From the NCBI GenBank assembly GCA_029212905.1, contig JARGPB010000038.1:1-8096 (forward strand): a DNA stretch of 8,096 nt, read 5' to 3'. Origin of the DNA: Thalassovita sp. (GTDB lineage: Bacteria > Pseudomonadota > Alphaproteobacteria > Rhodobacterales > Rhodobacteraceae). The notes beneath the pieces were generated by a model. That model had not been told where the DNA came from, ran no database searches, and was given only the letters and a program-made list of their open reading frames with translations. Shown in pieces: positions 1-5,977 of the stretch. Positions within the stretch are counted from its first letter, which is position 1. Each line of letters begins with the position of its first letter. The position numbers and the translations under genes were made by a program.

Positions 1-518
1 AAGGTTGGAAATGGATCGAGGTCTCGCTCGACCTGCCCTATGGCTACAGCCACGGTTTGCGGCGGCTGAGCGGAGACCCGGCACCGATGACGGATGACGA
101 AGGCGCGGCCCATGCCAAGCTTCTTGCCGAATACCGGGCGCTCGAAGAGGAATACGAGGGCCAGGATGAATTCCCCGAGGAAGTCGACGCGCGACTTGGC
201 GAGTTGGAAATTGCGATGGAGAAGCTCGAGACTCGGCCGTTGATCTTCGACGATGAAGAGATCGCGCGGGCAGGGGCTTTTGTGACGCTTTATCGCATGG
301 CGAGCTTGTCGTTAATCGCGGCTTTGTCCGGCCCGAGGATGAGCCTCGGGAATACGCTGATGTCTTCAGCTGTGAACCGACAGCAGGGCGCTGAGCTTTC
401 AACGGGGAGTTACGCGGATGGTATCGGCCACGGTACGGAAATCACTTCTGCTGGTCAAGCGCTTGGCGCGAACGCACGCGACGACGAGGACGATGGTGCG
501 TTGAAGCCCTTGCCTGAG
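1..518 (+). pseudogene. C-terminal part of a large ParB/RepB/Spo0J-type protein, frameshifted and truncated
   Basis: The gene enters from the left edge. Read from base 3 it gives WIEVSLDLPYGYSHGLRRL, then an acidic charged stretch (LAEYRALEEEY, EEVDARLGELE) and EIARAGAFVTL. I recognise this as the middle and C-terminal part of the large (roughly 600-700 aa) ParB-like proteins on alphaproteobacterial plasmids, which bind or process DNA in partition-like roles. At about 296 the expected continuation moves to another frame: from 299 that frame reads NRGFVRPEDEPREYADVF and stops at 392-394. Family-like sequence (GTEITSAGQALG, DDGALKPLPE) returns in the original frame from about 430. So a one-base loss near 296 seems balanced by a second indel between about 390 and 430. 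After KPLPE (about 518) the usual RLV-type continuation and the whole C-terminal domain are missing. The open frame then runs as meaningless sequence to 842, antisense to the recombinase. Family assignment is from memory of the pattern; the frame change is directly visible. Confidence 0.72.
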
Positions 519-615
519 CCCGTTCCCGACACCGAGCAGGCTGAAGATGCAGATCTTCTTGACTTCATCAGCTCAGACCGGCCAAGGATTAATGACAGGA
601 TGACAGTTCGCAAGA

Positions 616-1713
616 TTACAATCCAGCGGCTTTCGTCAGGTTCACGCGGAAGCGGTCGCGGCGGCGTTGGTAGCGGCGGGTCATCTGTGCCGAAGCGTGG
701 CCAAGGTGCTTCTGCACATACCGCTCGTCCACCTCGGCCGAACTGGCGAGACCTGCGCGCAGAGAATGGCCAGAGAACAGTGCCAGGCGTTCCTTTTCGG
801 GCAGTTCGGATCGGATGCCGGCGTCCAGGACCGTTCGCTTGATCAGCCGCGCGACATGCTTGTCGTTCAGCCTTGTCTCCAGGGCCTTCTTTCCACCCCG
901 AGTGGTGCCGACAAAGACCGGCCCGAAGTCGATCCTGGCGAAGTGCAACCACTGCTCGAGCGCATGCACAGGGCAGCTGGAGTTAGACGATCCCAGACCG
1001 ATCTCGACCTCGCGCCAGCCGGTCTTGGCGTTGAGCGTCAGCACGGCGCCGTCGTCGAGGATCTCGATCCAGCCGCCTGAATCGGGCGTGTCGTCCTTTC
1101 CGACATCCAGGCTGACGATCTCGGAGCGGCGGAGCCCGCCGGCGTACCCGAGGAGCAGGATGGCGCGGTCCCTGAGCCCGCGCAGGTCGTAGGGCAGGGT
1201 GGCGACCATCGCGAGGATGTCCTCGGCCAGGATCGCTTCCTTCTGCACCGGCGGACGGGCGTGTTTGCGTTTGATCCCGGCCAGCACTGTTGCGATGTGG
1301 CGGTTCTTACGATCGAGGACAAAGCCGCGTTGCGCATAGTTCCAGGCAAGGCCGGAGAGGCGACGTTCGATGGTACTGACCGATAGGGCAGGGGAGGGGC
1401 CCGCTCCGGACGCCAGGTCTGCGAGATAAAGCCCGATCATTTCAGGCGACGGGGGCAGAGGCTCCGCGCCCTTCATCCGACACCACCGCGCGAAATGCGC
1501 CCAATCCTTGGCATAGGCTTTCAGCGTATTGTCAGAAGCTGCGGCGCGCGCATAATCTCGGGCGGCGTCGACCAGGCGATCAAGGCTGCCGGATCCCGCG
1601 ACGTGGGCGGGTAGGGAGATGTCGTCGCTTTTTTCTTGATCGCTGTCGCCGTTCTGAGCGATACAAAACGCACCAGAGTTTGATGATGTCGACTTCTCGT
1701 CCTCTGAGGGCAT
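616..1713 (-). CDS. Tyrosine-type site-specific recombinase/integrase
   Basis: A 365-aa DNA strand-exchange enzyme of the XerC/XerD/phage-integrase superfamily. The N-terminal 40 or so residues are polar and probably disordered. Residues about 45-150 match the helical core-binding domain (DNTLKAYAKDWAHFARWC, STIERRLSGL). Residues about 160-365 form the catalytic domain. All catalytic positions are present: R195 in GLRRSEI, K230 in NAKTGW, H316 and R319 in HSLR, H339 in HLGH, and nucleophile Y348 in TRRYQRR, so it should be active. The ATG at 1713 is chosen because the core-binding domain needs most of the N-terminus; the ribosome site is weak (TGGAAA just upstream). The gene is transcribed away from the DUF1403-scpB pair and its 3' end faces the broken parB-like gene. 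The plausible promoter and inverted repeat upstream suggest self-regulation or a recombination site. Its exact target cannot be read from sequence; it resembles plasmid/island recombinases more than a chromosomal XerC/D. Confidence 0.93.
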   Translation of the reverse strand: MPSEDEKSTSSNSGAFCIAQNGDSDQEKSDDISLPAHVAGSGSLDRLVDAARDYARAAASDNTLKAYAKDWAHFARWCRMKGAEPLPPSPEMIGLYLADLASGAGPSPALSVSTIERRLSGLAWNYAQRGFVLDRKNRHIATVLAGIKRKHARPPVQKEAILAEDILAMVATLPYDLRGLRDRAILLLGYAGGLRRSEIVSLDVGKDDTPDSGGWIEILDDGAVLTLNAKTGWREVEIGLGSSNSSCPVHALEQWLHFARIDFGPVFVGTTRGGKKALETRLNDKHVARLIKRTVLDAGIRSELPEKERLALFSGHSLRAGLASSAEVDERYVQKHLGHASAQMTRRYQRRRDRFRVNLTKAAGL

Positions 1714-1751
1714 TTTCCAGTGAATCCGGTGGTGAAATTAAACTGCGTCCT

Positions 1752-1781
1752 AGCATATCTCTTGATGTCCGATAATGTAAA
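1752..1781 (-). promoter_or_regulatory. Candidate sigma70-type promoter of the recombinase gene
   Basis: On the minus strand a TTTACA -35 (1781 to 1776, five of six consensus bases) is followed after 18 bp by TATGCT (1757 to 1752, four of six) as -10. This gives a short leader of about 35 nt before the ATG at 1713. The -35 lies inside the central spacer of the 1765-1793 inverted repeat, so any protein bound there would block RNA polymerase. This is a pattern match only. Confidence 0.45.
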
Positions 1782-1793
1782 CTTATTGGACAT
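1765..1793. repeat. 11-7-11 inverted repeat: candidate recombinase core site or operator
   Basis: The left arm ATGTCCGATAA (1765-1775) and right arm TTATTGGACAT (1783-1793) match as inverted copies at 10 of 11 positions, around a 7-bp spacer TGTAAAC. Outward pairing stops at once. Tyrosine recombinases commonly use two 11-13 bp inverted arms around a 6-8 bp crossover spacer (dif is 11-6-11), so the geometry fits a core site for the adjacent recombinase. It could equally be an operator, because it covers the -35 of the candidate recombinase promoter. The TGTCCGATAA arm also resembles serine-resolvase subsites, but no serine resolvase is encoded here. Confidence 0.6.
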
Positions 1794-1869
1794 ATACGAG
1801 GCTTGCAGGGTGGGGCGGTTATCATCCAATTTACTGGCAGAAAGCGCCGCGATGATGTAGGCTTCGGGT

Positions 1870-2754
1870 ATGAAAATTGCCCGACCGGATCACATCAGCG
1901 ACCTCGATACAATACCCCGGATGTCCGCCTGGGTCACCACCGCGCGCGCTGAAACCCTTGAAGATGTTGCCTTTTTGTCGGGTGCATCGCTGAACCACCT
2001 GCATCTTGTGTTGGGACGCGCGGAGGTGCCCCAAGCCTTGTTGCGGGACCGGCTGGCGCTGCGCGCAGCGGAGGCTTGTGTCGCGTTCTCTGGCCGACCA
2101 GAGAGGGCAGGGGACCTGCGCGACGCGGTACACCTACTGCGCCCCGGCGATCTTCCCGGACCGGGCGGTGACACCCACCTTGCCTGGCGGCGTGCGGTGG
2201 AGCGGCCGGTGTCGATCAAGGCTCTGGGTCGAGCCTTGCCGGCCTTCGAGCCGGGCCAGATCGCCACGTGGCTCGATGCCGGGAAAGGGTTGTCGGTGAC
2301 CCGGGCCGCGATGGTGTTGGAGGCGATACTGCGCGAGGAGCCGCGCGCCGATTTGGCAGCGTTGATCCTTGCGGACGCGGCTTTGGCTCAGGCGCTTGGT
2401 TGGGAGCATCTTGTGCCGCTGCTGGCTGCGGGCCTGAAACGCGCGGACCTTCGCAAGCAGGGTGATGACCTTCGCTTTGCCTGTCATCGCGTACTCATCT
2501 CGTCGGCGATCGAGGCCGTTCGGCAGGCCGTCGACCTCGCGCGGCGGGCGGCGCATCTCAAGTCAGTTGCGCCCAAGCTACGGGCCAAGGGGGCGTGTGA
2601 CGCGGTCCAGATGTTCCTGACCCGCGATGCCGTGGCGCCTTCGGCCTTGCCTTTGCCGGATCGCGCCGCGCGGCGACTCTGCGATCGGCTGGTCGACCTC
2701 GGCGCGGTGCGCGAGCTGACCGGGCGCGACACTTTTCGTCTGTACGGGGTGTAG
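1870..2754 (+). CDS. DUF1403 family protein
   Basis: A 294-aa protein I assign to DUF1403, a family of unknown function known mainly from alphaproteobacterial plasmids and islands. Recognisable parts are an N-terminal LEDVAFLSGASL followed by a helical segment (LRDRLALRAAEACVAFSGR), and the central family-like stretch LRDAVHLLRPGDLPGPGG with THLAWRR (about residues 82-108). A long, alanine- and leucine-rich helical C-terminal half ends in a basic region that resembles a small winged helix (RAARRLCDRLVDLGAVRELTGR). There is no signal peptide or membrane segment, so it is probably cytoplasmic. The ATG at 1870 lacks a strong ribosome site; ATG 1921 (residue 18) is an alternative that keeps the conserved region. 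Its stop is two bases before the scpB-like start, so the two genes are surely co-transcribed. This pairing suggests a shared role in DNA organisation or recombination, but no activity can be read from the sequence. Confidence 0.83.
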   Translation: MKIARPDHISDLDTIPRMSAWVTTARAETLEDVAFLSGASLNHLHLVLGRAEVPQALLRDRLALRAAEACVAFSGRPERAGDLRDAVHLLRPGDLPGPGGDTHLAWRRAVERPVSIKALGRALPAFEPGQIATWLDAGKGLSVTRAAMVLEAILREEPRADLAALILADAALAQALGWEHLVPLLAAGLKRADLRKQGDDLRFACHRVLISSAIEAVRQAVDLARRAAHLKSVAPKLRAKGACDAVQMFLTRDAVAPSALPLPDRAARRLCDRLVDLGAVRELTGRDTFRLYGV

Positions 2755-2756
2755 CG

Positions 2757-3371
2757 ATGGCCAAGGATCGGTCAGAACCGGATCTGGATCGTGAGCTCTC
2801 TGATCTGCCGCCGGAATTGCGCTGGAGGGAATGGATGCGCCGGATCGAGGCGGTGCTCTTTGCCTCGGCCTCGCCGGTGCCGCGCGACGACCTGGCGCGC
2901 GTGGTGGGGAAGGGGGCTTCTGTCGACCTTCTGGTCGAGGACCTCGCCGCCGATCTGGAAGGGCGGGCCTTCGAGATCGCCCAGGTTGCTGGCGGCTGGA
3001 TGTTCCGCACGCGCGCCACCTACGCTCCCGCGATCCGCGCGGCGGCAGATATCGGGGACCAATTGCTGGACCTGAGCGAATTCGACGTCGCGGTCTTGGC
3101 CGCCATCGCATACCACCAGCCGATCACCCGCGACGCACTGAAGGATATCTTCGGCAAGGAAATCAGCCGCGACCTGATCGGTCGGCTACATGCGCGCGAC
3201 CTGATTGGGACCGGACCACGGTCGCCTCGGCGCGGGGCGCCCTATACCTTCGTCACCACCGAGCATTTTCTTGTCGCGTTCGGGTTGCAGAGCCTTCGCG
3301 ATCTTCCGGATCGGGAGCAGTTGGAGGACGCGGGGTTTGTGAGCGAAGCGCCACAAGTCGACTTCGAATAA
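2757..3371 (+). CDS. scpB: ScpB-like (SMC-Scp complex subunit) winged-helix protein, orphan
   Basis: A 204-aa homologue of ScpB, the KITE subunit that dimerises and binds the ScpA kleisin in the bacterial SMC condensin. The order fits ScpB: a first winged helix at about residues 26-90 (RRIEAVLFASASPVPRDDLARVVG, then VAGGWMFRTRATYAPAI) and a second at about 107-175. The second contains the hallmark AIAYHQPITR (116-125), RLHARDLIGTGPRSPRRGAPY and the terminal TTEHFLVAFGLQSLRDLP. The length is normal for the family. GGGG at 2746-2749 serves as ribosome site, and the start lies two bases after the DUF1403 stop. No scpA or smc is in the window, and the upstream partner is DUF1403 instead. This is therefore probably an accessory, plasmid-type ScpB with a dedicated partner rather than the housekeeping copy. 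Binding to the host SMC-ScpA is possible but not shown. Confidence 0.9.
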   Translation: MAKDRSEPDLDRELSDLPPELRWREWMRRIEAVLFASASPVPRDDLARVVGKGASVDLLVEDLAADLEGRAFEIAQVAGGWMFRTRATYAPAIRAAADIGDQLLDLSEFDVAVLAAIAYHQPITRDALKDIFGKEISRDLIGRLHARDLIGTGPRSPRRGAPYTFVTTEHFLVAFGLQSLRDLPDREQLEDAGFVSEAPQVDFE

Positions 3372-3411
3372 TTCGTTGCCGATGCTGAGGGTGAAGTCCG
3401 CCGATCGGCTT

Positions 3412-3488
3412 ATCGTTTCATTTGCCGTGCAACGATCCATCCGAATGCCAAGAAAGCCGCACGATTACAATATGATAATCGTTTCATT
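3412..3488 (+). repeat. Direct repeat ATCGTTTCATT, two copies 66 bp apart
   Basis: ATCGTTTCATT occurs at 3412-3422 and again at 3478-3488, in both cases flanked by AT-rich bases. An 11-bp exact repeat inside a 360-bp spacer is unlikely by chance. It could be a pair of protein-binding sites or a duplication scar. The second copy overlaps the right arm of the inverted repeat at 3461-3482. Confidence 0.5.
3461..3482. repeat. Inverted repeat ACGATTA-8 bp-TAATCGT
   Basis: Perfect 7-bp arms at 3461-3467 and 3476-3482 surround an 8-bp spacer (CAATATGA). The size and spacing suit a dimeric regulator or a recombinase half-site pair, while the stem is too AT-rich for a good terminator. It lies about 250 bp upstream of the OLD nuclease gene and 90 bp after the scpB-like stop. 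Confidence 0.4.
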
Positions 3489-3696
3489 ATTTCTGACCGA
3501 AGTCGCTTGCATTTGTTGGCGGCGAGGCCTCCGGCGTTCCGCCTCACGGCCGATGAGAGGCCCAAAACCCAGCATGCGATTTCCACAGCATCTCCTGTGA
3601 ATCTGCGAAGCGAATAGCCAGACAGTGAATATTGGGAGAACCCCGACGGTTGAGTACGGCTACACACCCGCAGGACGAGTATATATAGAGAAACTA

Positions 3697-3714
3697 TCGC
3701 AGCATTCTCTGCGA
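3697..3714 (+). promoter_or_regulatory. Hairpin adjoining the gajA ribosome-binding site
   Basis: TCGCAG (3697-3702) and CTGCGA (3709-3714) pair perfectly across a six-base loop. The 3' arm runs into the purine-rich ribosome site GAGGGGGA (3713-3720), 10 nt before the ATG at 3731. Such a stem could limit ribosome access or be an operator. The strong ribosome site supports the chosen start. Confidence 0.4.
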
Positions 3715-3730
3715 GGGGGACAGCAATACT

Positions 3731-5977
3731 ATGAAGCTCACACGCATTGAAATTTTCAATTTTCGCAAATTGCGGCGCGCCCGTCTGGATATGTCGGACA
3801 AGCAGACTCTGCTCGTCGGGGCCAACAACAGCGGCAAGACATCGGCTATGAAGGCGCTACGCAAATTCCTTAAGGATCGCGGCGGTATCGACACGCGTGA
3901 TGTAACAGCCTCAAACTGGGCCGCAATTGAACAGATCGCGGGAGCCTGGACACAGGAGGTCGAGGTGGATCTCAGCCCGCTCCTGGCCCAGCTTCCGTTC
4001 ATTGACGTCTGGCTCCATGCTGACACGTCAGAGCTGCACCATGTCGCGCACCTGATCCCAACACTAACCTGGACTGGTGGCTTGCTGGGCGTGCGCCTAC
4101 GCTTGGAGCCAAAGAAGGGGGCGGACATCAAGGCGCAGTACTTGGCCGCACGAGAGGCAGCTCAGACACTGCAACCTAGCGGCGCATCGGCCAATGGGTT
4201 CGCACTGTGGCCACGCGACTTTCGGGAATTTCTGGACAAGCGCCTGAGGGACCTGTTCGAGCTCAACGCTCATCTCTTGGATCCCGCGAGCTTTATCACG
4301 ACGGGGCCGGTGGAGCCGCATTCCCTGCCGGCCTTGTCAGAGGGGATCGGTTCGAACCCCTTTGCTGGCCTCATCCACATTCGAGAGATCAACGCGCAAC
4401 GCGGTTTCGCAGACGCAGGGGAGAGTAATGGCGACGACGATGAACCGACGAACGCCACTAGCCGCAAGATTGCCAGTCAGATACAGCCCTATTTCCGTAA
4501 ACATATCGACCCCGAAAAAGACCCTACGCCGAACGACGTCAAAGCACTCGAGGCAATCCATGATGCCGAAACCACCTTTAATGCCCGGCTCAAGGATGGT
4601 TTCGCTGATGCTATCAAGGAACTGGAAAGTCTCGGCTACCCCGGCGGGCTGAACAATCCGAAACTCTTCATAGCCACACAGATCAAACCCGTTGACGGGC
4701 TCGATCACCCGGCGGCTGTGCAATACGATATCTCGGGCGACACATCCGGGGTGAAGTTGCCTGAAGGCTACAATGGCCTAGGCTTCCAGAACCTGATCTC
4801 CATGGTGTTTCAGCTCATGCGTTTCCGGGATGACTGGATGCAAGTAGGCAAGTTCAAATCGCAGCAGGTAACCCCAGACGACAAGGGCATCGAACCCCTG
4901 CAACTGGTGCTGATCGAGGAACCGGAGGCGCACCTGCATGTTCAAGTACAGCAGGTGTTTATGGCTAGGGCACACAAGGTGCTGCGCAACCATAAAGATC
5001 TGGAGCAGGAGGGCTCGGCCTTTACCACTCAGCTGGTCGTGAGCACCCATTCGGGCCATATCGCACACGCCGCCGCGTTTGAGGAGCTGCGTTACTTTAA
5101 GCGCGAGCTACCAAGTCACGGAGTTGTGCCCACGGCCAGTGTGGCGAATATGACTGGGCTCTTTGGTGCGGACAATGAAACCCATCGCTTCGTGACGCGG
5201 TATCTGCTGAGCACACATTTTGATCTATTCTTTGCGGATGCCATCATCGTGATCGAGGGCGCCGCAGAGCGGATCCTGCTGCCACATCTGATCCAGCATC
5301 ACTACCCTGACCTTGCAGTGGCTTATCTATCCTTCCTACAGCTGGGGGGCAGCCACGCACACCGCATGCGGCCCTTGATCGAGGCGCTGGAGCTGCCGAC
5401 GCTGATCATCACCGATCTCGATGCCGCGACGAAGGTCAAAATCGAGGTTAAGAAAGGCGAAAGGAACGCCTGGAAATCAGCCCGGCCGCGCTCGGGGGCC
5501 GCTCAGGAAACCACGAACCACGCTCTGAAATCTTGGCTCCCAAAGATGGCAGAGGTGGACAAGTTGATGGCTACGCCGCCAAACACACTCTGCCACACCG
5601 ATACCACCCAGACCATCGCAGTCTCCTATCAGATCCCGCAAGAGGTGACACAGGGCACGCAGACCCAAGCCATCACGCCCAGCACGTTTGAGGATGCACT
5701 TACACTTACCAACCCGAAAGCAGTGGAGGACGCCGCGAAAGCGGATCTGGCCTGCGGCATGACGCGTGATTTTGGCAAATACATCGCTACCGCGGCAACG
5801 CCTGAGGACCTCGCAGAGGAGCTCTTTAATCGGTTGGCTAAAAATTCGGATAAGGCCGCTTTCGCACTGGACCTCCTATACATCGAGGACATCAAAGCGC
5901 TTCAGGCACCGCCCTATATCGACAAAGGCCTGACTTGGCTCGCGGGCAAGCTGAATGGCGGAGAGGCTGCGAAATGA
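3731..5977 (+). CDS. gajA: GajA-like OLD-family ATPase/TOPRIM endonuclease
   Basis: A 748-aa protein with an ABC-type ATPase domain followed by a TOPRIM nuclease domain, the layout of OLD nucleases and GajA. Visible motifs: Walker A GANNSGKT (30-37), a signature-like GLGFQN (349-354), Walker B LVLIEEPEAHLH (392-403, E396/E397), and H-loop STHSG (438-442). The TOPRIM acidic residues are IEGAAE (E509, E513) and the DLD pair (D562, D564), which bind catalytic metal in this fold. Basic residues follow (KIEVKKGER), then NHALKSWLP. In Gabija, GajA is a tetrameric site-specific DNA nickase/nuclease held off by nucleotides and released when phage replication depletes them. The classical GajA is near 580 aa. 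Much of the extra length here lies between Walker A and the signature (about 140-330), an acidic helical insertion that may be a dimerisation region. The stop overlaps the next start (ATGA). The context makes Gabija the best name; a stand-alone OLD nuclease is the alternative. Confidence 0.88.
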   Translation: MKLTRIEIFNFRKLRRARLDMSDKQTLLVGANNSGKTSAMKALRKFLKDRGGIDTRDVTASNWAAIEQIAGAWTQEVEVDLSPLLAQLPFIDVWLHADTSELHHVAHLIPTLTWTGGLLGVRLRLEPKKGADIKAQYLAAREAAQTLQPSGASANGFALWPRDFREFLDKRLRDLFELNAHLLDPASFITTGPVEPHSLPALSEGIGSNPFAGLIHIREINAQRGFADAGESNGDDDEPTNATSRKIASQIQPYFRKHIDPEKDPTPNDVKALEAIHDAETTFNARLKDGFADAIKELESLGYPGGLNNPKLFIATQIKPVDGLDHPAAVQYDISGDTSGVKLPEGYNGLGFQNLISMVFQLMRFRDDWMQVGKFKSQQVTPDDKGIEPLQLVLIEEPEAHLHVQVQQVFMARAHKVLRNHKDLEQEGSAFTTQLVVSTHSGHIAHAAAFEELRYFKRELPSHGVVPTASVANMTGLFGADNETHRFVTRYLLSTHFDLFFADAIIVIEGAAERILLPHLIQHHYPDLAVAYLSFLQLGGSHAHRMRPLIEALELPTLIITDLDAATKVKIEVKKGERNAWKSARPRSGAAQETTNHALKSWLPKMAEVDKLMATPPNTLCHTDTTQTIAVSYQIPQEVTQGTQTQAITPSTFEDALTLTNPKAVEDAAKADLACGMTRDFGKYIATAATPEDLAEELFNRLAKNSDKAAFALDLLYIEDIKALQAPPYIDKGLTWLAGKLNGGEAAK

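Larger units (their letters stand above)
519..3371. mobile_element. Putative recombinase/DUF1403/ScpB module (boundaries tentative)
   Basis: The left edge is placed where parB-like homology stops (about 518). The right edge is placed at the end of the scpB-like gene, because the following 360 bp have no genes and lead into an unrelated defence operon. The module holds a tyrosine recombinase and a divergent DUF1403-scpB pair, with an 11-7-11 inverted repeat between them. Abrupt loss of homology next to an intact recombinase gene fits insertion or site-specific exchange. No flanking direct repeat or attL/attR pair was found by eye, so the boundaries are inference. The true element could extend right to include the Gabija-like genes and beyond the window. 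Confidence 0.35.
3372..3730. other. Gene-free spacer with repeats upstream of the Gabija-like operon
   Basis: This stretch separates the scpB-like gene from the OLD nuclease gene. Only short open frames without recognisable content occur (for example 3376-3600 from a TTG), and I see no real gene. It is more AT-rich than its flanks in parts, notably 3410-3500 and 3680-3700. It contains an 11-bp direct repeat, a 7-8-7 inverted repeat, a 10-bp palindrome GCCGATCGGC (3400-3409), an AT alternation TATATATA (3680-3687) that could be part of a -10 element, and a small hairpin next to the gajA ribosome site. No strong -35/-10 pair stood out. It most likely holds the operon promoter and possibly the right edge of the recombinase module. 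Confidence 0.5.

Noticed and set aside
57..842. A complete 261-aa gene starting at TTG 57
   Set aside because: Codons upstream of 57 in the same frame continue the ParB-like sequence (WIEVSLDLPYGYSHG), so the gene starts outside the window. The part after about 518 is antisense to the recombinase and looks like noise.
3376..3600. Small 74-aa gene in the spacer
   Set aside because: TTG start without a convincing ribosome site, mixed composition and no recognisable motif; the minus-strand frame at 3410-3667 is equally unremarkable.
3410..3667. Minus-strand 85-aa frame that could be an antitoxin or regulator of the defence operon
   Set aside because: No helix-turn-helix or other recognisable pattern and no clear ribosome site; a spacer of this size gives such frames by chance.
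3650..3690. TTGAGT with TATATA as a sigma70 promoter for gajA
   Set aside because: The two elements are 25 bp apart, too far for a normal promoter, and no better -35 fits the TATATATA.
5935..5976. Upstream TTG start for the helicase
   Set aside because: It lies inside the nuclease gene, whereas ATG 5974 has a good GGAG site and the usual ATGA coupling.
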